Shown here one piece after another: positions 1-5,062 of a DNA stretch of 8,664 nt. The notes under the pieces were generated by a model. The model was not told the origin of the DNA. It did not search any database and saw nothing but the letters and a program-made list of their open reading frames with translations. A program made the translations under genes and the position numbers. Every line of letters begins with the position of its first letter. Within the stretch, counting starts at the first letter, position 1. Location: the NCBI GenBank assembly GCA_902373545.1, contig CABKMZ010000084.1, forward strand, positions 1 through 8,664, given 5' to 3'. The stretch is from an uncultured Actinomyces sp. Its GTDB lineage: Bacteria > Actinomycetota > Actinomycetes > Actinomycetales > Actinomycetaceae.

Positions 1-579
1 GCGCACGTCGAGCAGGTGCGGGCTCGTGAAGCGGCCCGTCTTCATGCCGAAAGCGCTCAGGAGCGAGTCGATCATGCGTGACGTGGACGTCTTACCGTTC
101 GTACCCGTGATGTGGATCGACGGGTAGGAGCGTTGCGGGTCGCCCAGGATGTCGAGGGCGAGCTTCACGCGGTCCAGCGTGGGGTCGATGTCATGCTCGG
201 GTGCACGCGCGACGATGGACTCGTAGATCTCCTGCACGCGCGCGTCCAGCGCGACGTCGTCCTCGGCCTTCGCGAGCGCAGCCTCGTGGGAAGCGCGCTC
301 ATCGCGTGCCTCGGCGGCGTCGTCGGCGAAGTCCTCGTCCACCTCGCCCTCAATCTCGGCCAGGACGGCAGGGTCGGGGCCCAGCAGCAGCGAGTGCTCG
401 ACGAGGGCACGCAGCGCGGCCTCGCGTTCGCTCTCCTCAGCCTCAGGGTCGGTGCCCTCCCCCGCCTCGGTCTCCTCGACCTCGTCGGCCGCTTCCAGGT
501 ACGGGATGAGGTCGGCCGGAATGCCGCCTCGCTGATCGTCGTGGGTGGTATCTTCCCCGAAGAACGATTCGCCTGCCAT
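1..579 (-). CDS. folC: Folylpolyglutamate synthase / dihydrofolate synthase, N-terminal part (partial)
   Basis: This cytoplasmic enzyme adds glutamate to folates, and in many bacteria also joins dihydropteroate to glutamate, using ATP. Only the first 193 codons are in the window; the rest lies off the left edge. The ATP-binding P-loop TGTNGKTSTSRMIDSL starts at about residue 158. It is preceded by the family's conserved PQRSYPSIHI stretch and followed by TGRFTSPHL, so the assignment is firm. The ATG at 577-579 is chosen because GGAGG lies just upstream on the minus strand (583-588). This start gives about 110 residues before the usual family start; that extension is rich in Asp, Glu and Ala, with no further Met before the P-loop. 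A GTG at 235-237 would give the normal family length but has no ribosome binding site. The gene shares its strand with ileS. Confidence 0.93.
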   Translation of the reverse strand, partial: MAGESFFGEDTTHDDQRGGIPADLIPYLEAADEVEETEAGEGTDPEAEESEREAALRALVEHSLLLGPDPAVLAEIEGEVDEDFADDAAEARDERASHEAALAKAEDDVALDARVQEIYESIVARAPEHDIDPTLDRVKLALDILGDPQRSYPSIHITGTNGKTSTSRMIDSLLSAFGMKTGRFTSPHLLDVR

Positions 580-609
580 GTTTCCTCCGCTGCTCGCAGT
601 GTCTCCGCT

Positions 610-615
610 ATTTTA
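610..615 (-). promoter_or_regulatory. Putative -10 element of the folC promoter
   Basis: Read on the minus strand this is TAAAAT, close to the TATAAT consensus and AT-rich within very GC-rich DNA. It would place a transcription start near 603 and give a leader of about 24 nt containing the GGAGG site at 583-588. I see no good -35 hexamer 16-18 nt further upstream, so the call rests on the -10 match and its position. Confidence 0.45.
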
Positions 616-710
616 CCGGCCCAGGCGCGGCGGGCGGCTTGTTCCGCCGATCACGGCGCGTTTGTGCCCCAACGATCCTCTCATCGACGAGGCCGTGGCT
701 CGAACGGCGG

Positions 711-738
711 TCCACTGTCCTGACGGGGCGAGTAAGAT
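711..738 (+). promoter_or_regulatory. Weak putative promoter for the five-gene block
   Basis: TAAGAT at 733-738 resembles a -10 box. TCCACT at 711-716 is only a 3-of-6 match to TTGACA, with a 16-nt spacer. The position is right for a gene starting at 789, with a leader of about 44 nt. The leader contains the 8-mer GAACAAGA twice, at 745-752 and 755-762, exactly 10 nt apart. Support is weak. Confidence 0.3.
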
Positions 739-788
739 GGGAGAGAACAAGAGCGAACAAGAATGAATGAGATATGGAGGGTTCCCAT

Positions 789-1265
789 ATGGGTAAGTGG
801 TTCGGCCAAGCAAGCGAGATTGAAGAGCTGCGCACCGAAAACCGCCGACTGAAGGAGCAGGTCGCAACCCTTGAGGCGCGCCTGCGCGCCGCCTACGCAG
901 ACGCCGGAATCACGGCTCTGGCCGATCCCTCCTCACCCGTCTCTTCCACCGATTCACTCGCCCCCGCCACGGCCTCGTCCCTGGAAGTGAGCGCCGCCGA
1001 AATGGAGTTGCTGGCTACAGGCCCGAAAATCGCGGCAGTCAAGGCATACAAGGATCGCACCGGCGTAAGCCTCACGGCAGCCAAAGCCGCGATTGACGCC
1101 GTGCCCGTGCCCACATCCTCGATCGTCTCCACCAGCCTCGAGCTGACGCATGCCGAACGCCAGATGGTGGCCGACGGCCACCCCGTTAGCGCCATCAAGG
1201 CATACAGGGACCGAACCGGCGTGGACCTCAGGACCGCCAAGGCCGCCATCGACGCGGCCCGCTAG
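789..1265 (+). CDS. Coiled-coil protein with two L7/L12 C-terminal-like repeats
   Basis: The product is 158 aa and starts MGKWFG. An ATG at 774 is also open, but GGAGG at 776-780 sits 8 nt before 789, so 789 is chosen. Residues 9-36 are a charged heptad-like segment, predicted coiled coil. A Ser/Thr/Ala/Pro-rich linker follows (about 45-66). Then come two copies of one motif: KIAAVKAYKDRTGVSLTAAK (80-99) and PVSAIKAYRDRTGVDLRTAK (132-151), each ending in AAID. This pattern (hydrophobic-K-x-Y-[KR]-x-x-T-G-x-x-L-x-x-A-K) matches the helix-turn-helix part of the ribosomal protein L7/L12 C-terminal domain, which contacts translation factors. The rest of L7/L12 is absent, so this is not the ribosomal stalk protein. 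Such repeats occur in uncharacterised actinobacterial proteins. It has no signal peptide or membrane segment and is probably cytoplasmic. Its function is unknown. Confidence 0.85.
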   Translation: MGKWFGQASEIEELRTENRRLKEQVATLEARLRAAYADAGITALADPSSPVSSTDSLAPATASSLEVSAAEMELLATGPKIAAVKAYKDRTGVSLTAAKAAIDAVPVPTSSIVSTSLELTHAERQMVADGHPVSAIKAYRDRTGVDLRTAKAAIDAAR

Positions 1266-1280
1266 ACTCCCAGCCTCCTC

Positions 1281-1289
1281 TGGTAGGAT
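1281..1289 (+). promoter_or_regulatory. Putative extended -10 promoter ahead of the first paralog gene
   Basis: TGGTAGGAT reads as an extended -10 element (TGn followed by TAGGAT), just after the stop codon of the preceding gene and 49 nt before the next ATG. No clear -35 is visible, which is tolerated in extended -10 promoters. It would allow the downstream genes to be expressed separately from the L7/L12-like gene. Confidence 0.3.
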
Positions 1290-1312
1290 GCCCCTCACGG
1301 CGCGGCATCGCG

Positions 1313-1324
1313 CGCTTGCAAGCG
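1313..1324. repeat. 12-bp perfect palindrome next to a ribosome binding site
   Basis: CGCTTGCAAGCG is fully self-complementary and ends 2 nt before the AAGGAA ribosome binding site (1327-1332) of the gene at 1338. It lies about 24 nt downstream of the putative extended -10 element. That position would suit an operator, or a structure affecting initiation. No regulator is identified. Confidence 0.35.
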
Positions 1325-1337
1325 ATAAGGAATTGAC

Positions 1338-1772
1338 ATGCTACTCGTCGCAGAAAACGAGAACAACGGCTGGATCCGTTCCACCTTTAACCTGACCTAC
1401 CGAGTGTCGTGGTCCCAGCTGCTGCTGGCCGTCCACGGCGCATACCCCTACTTTGCCAATCCGCAGGTCCTCGTCGACGACGCGCAAGTGCCCATCTCGC
1501 GCCAGACGGACATCCTCTCCATCCCCGAAAACCGCACCATCATGCTGCGCGGCATCTCCACGGTGATCAACGCTCCCCTGATGATCACCTTCCACAACCA
1601 GACGCCGACCGTCAACGTCTCCGTCGGCTGCGTGAACGAGGAGTTCCGCAACACCAACTACGAGAAGTTCAACAAGTCGATGTGCCAGCTCATGGACTCC
1701 ATGGAGATCATGATGCACGTGCCCACCGCCAAGCCCTCCGACGGCGCGGACGCATCGTCAACCACCGCCTGA
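1338..1772 (+). CDS. Hypothetical protein, first member of a tandem paralog pair
   Basis: The product is 144 aa. The ATG follows AAGGAA at 1327-1332. I do not recognise the family. Residues 1-127 align without a gap to the next gene's product; by hand count about 43 percent of positions 9-126 are identical. Shared blocks are NGWIRSTF (10-17), RVSW (22-25), SIPE (61-64), NQ (87-88), CV (98-99), YE-x-FNK (108-113) and LM (118-119). The pattern suggests alternating beta strands to about residue 100, then an amphipathic helix rich in Met. The last 15 residues are Ser/Ala/Asp-rich and probably disordered. There is no signal peptide, membrane segment or obvious catalytic motif. The gaps of 72 nt upstream and 53 nt downstream fit an operon. 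Confidence 0.85.
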   Translation: MLLVAENENNGWIRSTFNLTYRVSWSQLLLAVHGAYPYFANPQVLVDDAQVPISRQTDILSIPENRTIMLRGISTVINAPLMITFHNQTPTVNVSVGCVNEEFRNTNYEKFNKSMCQLMDSMEIMMHVPTAKPSDGADASSTTA

Positions 1773-1825
1773 CGTCCAACGCAGACACGCGTAGCAATCA
1801 CCGACAACACGAGAGGAGCAGTGCC

Positions 1826-2548
1826 ATGTACTTGGAAGGCCAGCACGTCGACAACGGCTGGATCCGTTCGACGTTCACCCTGACGCACCGCGTCTCGTGG
1901 GAGCAGATGCTCCAGGCGATCTACGCCGCTTTCGACTACTTCACAGAGATCGTCATCTTCGTCGACGAGAAAAAACACCGCATCACCTCTCGTGACGAGG
2001 TGCTCTCGATCCCCGAGTCGTGGAACGTCTCGATCGCCGGAACCTCCCTGGTGTTCAAGGTGCCCATGATCATCTTCTTCTACAACCAGGTGCAGTTCAG
2101 CAACGTGCGCCTGCGTTGTGTAAGTGAGGATCTGCGCGGGCTCACCTACGAACAGTTCAACAAGATGGTCGGCCCGCTCATGAATGCCCTCGAACTGGCG
2201 ATGTTCCAAGAGCCGGTCACGCCCAGCCAAGCCAAGGAAACAGCTCAGAGCCCAGTGCACCAGGACGCGGGAGCGCCCACCAACGCCTCGCAGAAGCCGG
2301 GCGGCACCCCCGTCAACAGCACGCAGCACAGCGGCGCGGCCAAGCTGGCCGATACCGACCAGCACGCCCAGACGCACAAGGGCGGGGAGACGGCGCAGCA
2401 CCCCGAGGCGGACAGGCCCCACGAGGCCTCGCCCCACCCCGAGGCGGCTCAGCGCTCGGTTGCACCGATCCCCGCGCCCCCTCCGCAGCCTGCTGCAACT
2501 CCCCCTCAGCGCCACGCCACTCCCCCAATCCCGCCGCCGCCTGCCTGA
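1826..2548 (+). CDS. Hypothetical protein, second paralog with a disordered Pro/Ala/His/Gln-rich tail
   Basis: The product is 240 aa. The frame is open further upstream, but the ATG at 1826 is chosen because AGGAG (1814-1818) precedes it at good spacing and because it aligns residue for residue with the start of the previous gene's product. Residues 1-127 form the shared domain of unknown function. Residues from about 130 to 240 form a low-complexity tail that the first paralog lacks. The tail is rich in Ala, Pro, Gln, His and Thr, repeats HPEA, and ends in a polyproline-like stretch (IPAPPPQP, then IPPPPA). Such a tail is expected to be unstructured and could be a tether or a binding region for SH3-like or other proline-binding partners; that is inference. 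It has no signal peptide. The next ATG lies 44 nt downstream. Confidence 0.85.
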   Translation: MYLEGQHVDNGWIRSTFTLTHRVSWEQMLQAIYAAFDYFTEIVIFVDEKKHRITSRDEVLSIPESWNVSIAGTSLVFKVPMIIFFYNQVQFSNVRLRCVSEDLRGLTYEQFNKMVGPLMNALELAMFQEPVTPSQAKETAQSPVHQDAGAPTNASQKPGGTPVNSTQHSGAAKLADTDQHAQTHKGGETAQHPEADRPHEASPHPEAAQRSVAPIPAPPPQPAATPPQRHATPPIPPPPA

Positions 2549-2592
2549 CACCCGCGCGAATTCCCGACGTCACCGAAGAGAATCGAGCCTCC

Positions 2593-3309
2593 ATGCCCAC
2601 CGAGTCGCCACAGCATCGCACAGACGAAGTCGTGGCCCCCATGAGCGCCATGTTCCCCGTGCGAGCGCCCGGCCCCGGGGACGTGCTACCCAACGCTGAG
2701 GCGGGGCTCGGGAACCGCTACCGCGCAGGCATGGACGTCACCGTGTACATGGCGGCGCAGATGTCGGACGGCACCGACCCCGAGCTGGTCTCCACGGCCG
2801 CGTGGCTGCGCTCGCGATACGCCAAGCCCAAGACGATTTTCCCGCAGTGGCGCTCCGACCGTGACCACGGCGAAGTGCCCGGAACGAACCGGTACTACAC
2901 CAACAAGCCCGACTTCATCACGGCCTTTGACATCACCGGCCTTGACCACATCGGGCACGTCGGATCGCGCCAGTTGACACCGATCATGAACGGCGGGATC
3001 TTCCCCTCCGAGTTCCGCTCGGGCCCGCCCGCCAACTTCAACGAGCTCTACCGCCAGTTCCGCTTCACGGAGGCCCCTCTGCCCGAGGACGTCATGATCG
3101 AGATCTGTATGCTCGACGAGGACCACGGCTCCTACGGTTACGCGCCCCAGGTACGCATCCTCGAAAAAGCCACCCTGGGCGCATGGGTTCCCATGACGAT
3201 CGACGAACTCATCACGCAACACATCATCGAAGGAGTATCCGATCATGTTGGAGAAGTTAGAGACGTTGATTGGGAAGCTCTGTTCGGGTACTTCCGTCGC
3301 ACAAGATGA
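2593..3309 (+). CDS. Hypothetical protein, candidate effector of a toxin/immunity-like pair
   Basis: The product is 238 aa. The start is uncertain: only a weak GAAGAG lies upstream, and in-frame ATGs at 2641, 2650 and 2731 are alternatives. Residues 1-45 are Pro/Ala-rich and probably flexible. From residue 46 the protein looks folded, with aromatic and charged motifs such as FPQWRSDRDHG (83-93), GTNRYYTNKPDF (97-108), SEFRSGPPANF (139-149), PLPEDVMIE (162-170), DEDHGSYGYAPQ (175-186) and PMTIDELI (200-207). I do not recognise the family with certainty. The late order of a Pro-rich turn, a Gly/Tyr-rich loop ending in Gln, and a final helix is loosely reminiscent of TNT-type NAD glycohydrolase domains, but the hallmark residues are not clear. 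Its last 22 codons overlap the next gene by 65 bp, so the two are probably translationally coupled. Confidence 0.75.
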   Translation: MPTESPQHRTDEVVAPMSAMFPVRAPGPGDVLPNAEAGLGNRYRAGMDVTVYMAAQMSDGTDPELVSTAAWLRSRYAKPKTIFPQWRSDRDHGEVPGTNRYYTNKPDFITAFDITGLDHIGHVGSRQLTPIMNGGIFPSEFRSGPPANFNELYRQFRFTEAPLPEDVMIEICMLDEDHGSYGYAPQVRILEKATLGAWVPMTIDELITQHIIEGVSDHVGEVRDVDWEALFGYFRRTR

Positions 3310-3820
3310 GTTTCAAAACGGGTACGGCTACGGCTATTCGTTCTCGTCCTACAACACAGACTTCTTCACGATGTGGGAGATCTCTGGCTACTACCGTTTC
3401 AGCTGGTCCGAACGCCACCCCAGCAAGGCCTTCACGATGGACACGCGCAGCGAGCATTTCGCCAGCTACGTGCTAATCACGCAGCTCGGAGCACTGCGCC
3501 GCGCAAACCTGCGTCAGCGCCCCATCGTCCTGCCCGGCGAGGCCCCCAAGGACGGGCGGTGGCGCGTCACGGACACCCCGTGGCCCCGCGTCAAGCGCTA
3601 CACGCACGCCACGTACCCCGCCCTCAACGTCGAGGCCACCAACAGCCTCGAGCTGCGACAGGTCCTCTTCGCGACGCGATTCTCGCGCGACGATCTGCTC
3701 AATTCCTTCATGAAGCAGGACGGCCAGCCCGTGCTCTCACCCTGGCTGTCCTCGAACAAGCCCTACCTCGATCACCTGCGCGAGGCGAACGTCGACCTGC
3801 GCTACATCACGTCGCGCTAG
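3245..3820 (+). CDS. Hypothetical protein, possibly Imm61-like immunity protein
   Basis: The product is 191 aa. The ATG at 3245 follows a strong AAGGAG (3230-3235), which lies inside the preceding gene; the two coding regions overlap by 65 bp in different frames. Features: a Gly/Tyr-rich stretch NGYGYGYSF (25-33); YYRFSWSER (49-57); a helix with YVLITQLGALRRANLRQR (75-92); DGRWRVTD (103-110); then FSRDDLLNSFMKQDGQPVLS (146-165). An aromatic strand with a conserved W-S-E-R, a central helix, and a C-terminal L-x-x-S-F-x-x-x-D-G-x-P-x-x motif is, as far as I recall, what Imm61-type immunity proteins of polymorphic toxin systems look like. Those lie directly downstream of their toxins. That assignment is tentative. 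It has no signal peptide or membrane segment, so it is probably cytoplasmic. Confidence 0.8.
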   Translation: MLEKLETLIGKLCSGTSVAQDEFQNGYGYGYSFSSYNTDFFTMWEISGYYRFSWSERHPSKAFTMDTRSEHFASYVLITQLGALRRANLRQRPIVLPGEAPKDGRWRVTDTPWPRVKRYTHATYPALNVEATNSLELRQVLFATRFSRDDLLNSFMKQDGQPVLSPWLSSNKPYLDHLREANVDLRYITSR

Positions 3821-3976
3821 TGCTTCGGTGCTTACTCGTTCACTCCTGGATTCTGGTCACCCCTCGCGCGACAGGGCGGGCGCTGTGTCGGGGTTTCAGG
3901 ACGTAAAGTGCCGGTTTTGTCGGGACTTTTCGGCTCGCTGGCGCGGTAAAACCCACATTGACGGGGATTGTTTCAT

Positions 3977-3999
3977 CGTGGGGCGTGAATGCCCCCACG
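3977..3999. repeat. Inverted repeat, 7-bp arms
   Basis: CGTGGGG (3977-3983) and CCCCACG (3993-3999) can form a hairpin with a 9-nt loop. No T-run follows on either side, so I do not call it a terminator. A separate 12-bp palindrome, TGGCCATGGCCA, lies at 4023-4034. Confidence 0.4.
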
Positions 4000-4120
4000 T
4001 ACCTGATGTGTGGGCGAACGAGTGGCCATGGCCAGGTGTGGGCACTGGGTGTCAGGGAGTGCAGTTCGCCGAGGCATGCTAGCTGCCTGCACTCCTCGCC
4101 GCGTGCCTGGGCCCCGCTGA

Positions 4121-4180
4121 CTCGCGCGTGGGCCCGACACCTCGCGCGTGGGCCCGATGATATGCGCGTGGGCAGCGCCT
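4121..4180. repeat. 20-nt tandem repeat (two near-identical units plus a degenerate third)
   Basis: Units begin at 4121, 4141 and 4161. The first two share their first 17 nt, CTCGCGCGTGGGCCCGA. The third keeps the core GCGCGTGGGC. Related CGTGCG or CGCGCA words continue downstream at about 4184, 4205, 4226 and 4245, roughly every 20 nt on alternating strands. This spacing is about two helical turns. Confidence 0.6.
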
Positions 4181-4194
4181 CCCACGCGCATGTC
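4159..4194. repeat. Strong inverted repeat, 14-bp stem with 8-nt loop
   Basis: ATGCGCGTGGG (4162-4172) is exactly complementary to CCCACGCGCAT (4181-4191). The stem extends outward by one G-U and two Watson-Crick pairs to 4159/4194. The loop is CAGCGCCT. The left arm belongs to the third 20-nt repeat unit. No T-run follows, so this is not a typical terminator. Confidence 0.6.
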
Positions 4195-4288
4195 GAGAGG
4201 TTGACGTGCGTATCAAGGGGGTTAACGCGCATATTCAGCGGTTTGCGTGCGAGCTCCACGCGAGGCCTGGCGCCGTTGTGCCCAGATC

Positions 4289-4345
4289 GCAGACCACCTC
4301 GCCCGCGACAGCCCATTGTTGGCGTTTTTCGCCGAGGTGGTCTGC
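4289..4345. repeat. Long inverted repeat with nested hairpin
   Basis: GCAGACCACCTCG (4289-4301) is perfectly complementary to CGAGGTGGTCTGC (4333-4345), with 31 nt between. Within that stretch GGCG (4321-4324), TTTTT, and CGCC (4330-4333) form a small hairpin of their own. Further out, GCCCA on the left matches TGGGC on the right after a few mismatches. The shape suits a cruciform, a structured RNA, or a miniature mobile repeat. Confidence 0.55.
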
Positions 4346-4417
4346 ACTTTGGGCGCCACGCCACCTCGAACCGCGACCTCACCGCCAGCAAACGGGGGAA
4401 TTGCAGCAATAGAGCCA

Positions 4418-4439
4418 CGACACGCCGACGACACGCCGG
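4418..4439. repeat. 11-nt tandem duplication
   Basis: CGACACGCCGA at 4418-4428 is followed at once by CGACACGCCGG at 4429-4439, differing only in the last base. It may be simple slippage. Confidence 0.5.
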
Positions 4440-4450
4440 CAGGATGCTTC

Positions 4451-4475
4451 TAATGGTGCAAAACCCCCACCATTA
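4451..4475. repeat. Inverted repeat TAATGGTG / CACCATTA
   Basis: The perfect 8-bp arms at 4451-4458 and 4468-4475 flank CAAAACCCC. The stem is AT-rich compared with its surroundings. It lies immediately upstream of the 19-nt tandem repeat at 4480-4517. Confidence 0.5.
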
Positions 4476-4479
4476 CCCC

Positions 4480-4517
4480 TGGCGTCACGCTCCCTCACTG
4501 GCGTCGTGCTCCCTCAC
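4480..4517. repeat. 19-nt tandem repeat containing GCTCCCTCAC
   Basis: The units TGGCGTCACGCTCCCTCAC (4480-4498) and TGGCGTCGTGCTCCCTCAC (4499-4517) differ at two positions. The word GCTCCCTCAC recurs at 4678-4687, and a degenerate copy (GCTCCCTCCC) lies at 4773-4782. CACTGG (4496-4501) and CCAGTG (4517-4522) also form a 6-bp inverted repeat across the second unit. Confidence 0.55.
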
Positions 4518-4633
4518 CAGTGCAGGGCAGCCCGGCGGGGCACCGATAAACGCCGATAGGGCGTCGCCGACAGAACCGGGGCAGGGGAACGGGCGGCCAG
4601 CTCCGCGACGGCGCTTGTGGCCGATGAGGCGAT

Positions 4634-4708
4634 GCGCCCCGATCGAGAAGAGTCAATCCCAACTGATCGGGCGCAATGCTCCCTCACGGGTAGAATGCTC
4701 TCGATCGG
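4634..4708. repeat. Overlapping alternative inverted repeats around GATCGGG motifs
   Basis: CCGATCGAGA (4639-4648) is perfectly complementary to TCTCGATCGG (4699-4708). The same left arm, starting at 4634 with GCGCC-C-CGATC, can instead pair, with one bulge, with GATCGGGCGC at 4665-4674. The two pairings exclude each other, as in a two-state RNA switch, but nothing else supports a riboswitch here. Confidence 0.4.
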
Positions 4709-4738
4709 ATGCAATCCTCCAGATGGGATTCATCCAGT

Positions 4739-4864
4739 CTATGGCGCTGCGGCGCGAGCGCGCCAGCCCGATGCTCCCTCCCTCAACGATGCCAGGGACC
4801 GAGCCCCGACCAACACGTTGTGCCCCATATCCACAAGCTCGTCACCCATCCGCGTAATCGTCAC
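4739..4864 (-). pseudogene. Possible remnant of a Rossmann-fold (NAD(P)-binding) gene
   Basis: A minus-strand frame from a GTG at 4862-4864 to TAG at 4739-4741 encodes 41 residues. GGAGG lies 4 nt before the GTG, and the frame remains open further upstream. The segment MGDELVDMGHNVLVGARSLA has the spacing of helix, GHxV and strand seen after the glycine loop in F420-dependent NADP reductase-like proteins. The glycine loop itself is missing, and the last ten residues are Arg/Ala-rich. It is best seen as a decayed fragment; it may also be chance. Confidence 0.22.
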
Positions 4865-4984
4865 CGAGCCTCCCCGAGGGCGCACTGCGGCACTCTGGAC
4901 GAGAAAATATCCACGAGGTAGCCTCCGTATTCTCAGACTGCTTCACGGGTAAGCACAACACGCCATCACCAACGCAATTACAGA

Positions 4985-5012
4985 TTAACCATTCGGGTTA
5001 GGGTGTTATCAT
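4985..5012 (+). promoter_or_regulatory. Promoter of the lipoprotein gene (extended -10)
   Basis: TGTTATCAT (5004-5012) is an extended -10 element, TGn followed by TATCAT. TTAACC (4985-4990) is a 4-of-6 match to the -35 consensus, with a 16-nt spacer. Transcription would start near 5019, giving a leader of about 44 nt with GGAGG at 5053-5057. This is the clearest promoter in the window. Confidence 0.6.
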
Positions 5013-5062
5013 CCGCGCAGGCGTGCGGCCCCTTCACACATCAATTATCGCCGGAGGCACCC

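Larger units (their letters stand above)
3821..4984. other. Repeat-rich stretch without a convincing gene
   Basis: About 1.16 kb between the last gene of the block and the lipoprotein promoter. Several reading frames are open here, but their products are Arg/Pro/Ser-rich with no domain-like pattern and no ribosome binding sites at their starts, so I do not call them. The region holds many short inverted repeats, tandem repeats of 11, 19 and 20 nt, a recurring GCTCCCTCAC word, and a short minus-strand frame that may be a gene remnant. I see no tRNA and no CRISPR array. It could contain a small RNA gene, an interspersed repeat element, or the eroded remains of older genes. Confidence 0.6.

Noticed and set aside
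112..723. Plus-strand open frame of 203 codons over folC
   Set aside because: It is the antisense shadow of folC, whose minus-strand product has the conserved P-loop.
1658..2551. Minus-strand open frame of 297 codons across the second paralog
   Set aside because: Antisense shadow; the plus-strand genes have ribosome binding sites and mutual homology, while this one is Arg/Gly/Leu low-complexity.
1773..2592. The second paralog and the next gene being one frameshifted protein
   Set aside because: The second paralog has its own stop after a complete domain and tail, and the next gene has its own ATG 44 nt later; no continuous domain is split between them.
3905..3929. Terminator for the five-gene block (AAAGT/ACTTT with partial CC/GG pairing)
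   Set aside because: The stem is short and interrupted by a mismatch, and only a brief T stretch follows; too weak to call.
4121..4260. CRISPR array
   Set aside because: The 20-nt units are contiguous with no spacers, and only two are nearly identical.
3840..4418. Minus-strand open frame of 192 codons opposite the 20-nt repeats
   Set aside because: Its repeated THV/MRV-type segments only mirror the DNA repeats; no start signal or recognisable domain.
4634..4708. Riboswitch based on two mutually exclusive stems
   Set aside because: No gene begins close downstream in either direction, and no known aptamer pattern is visible.
3958..4857. Long plus-strand open frame of 299 codons in the repeat region
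   Set aside because: The product is Arg/Pro/Ser-rich without any domain-like pattern, no ribosome binding site precedes the ATG, and it runs through several inverted repeats. Long open frames arise easily in GC-rich DNA.
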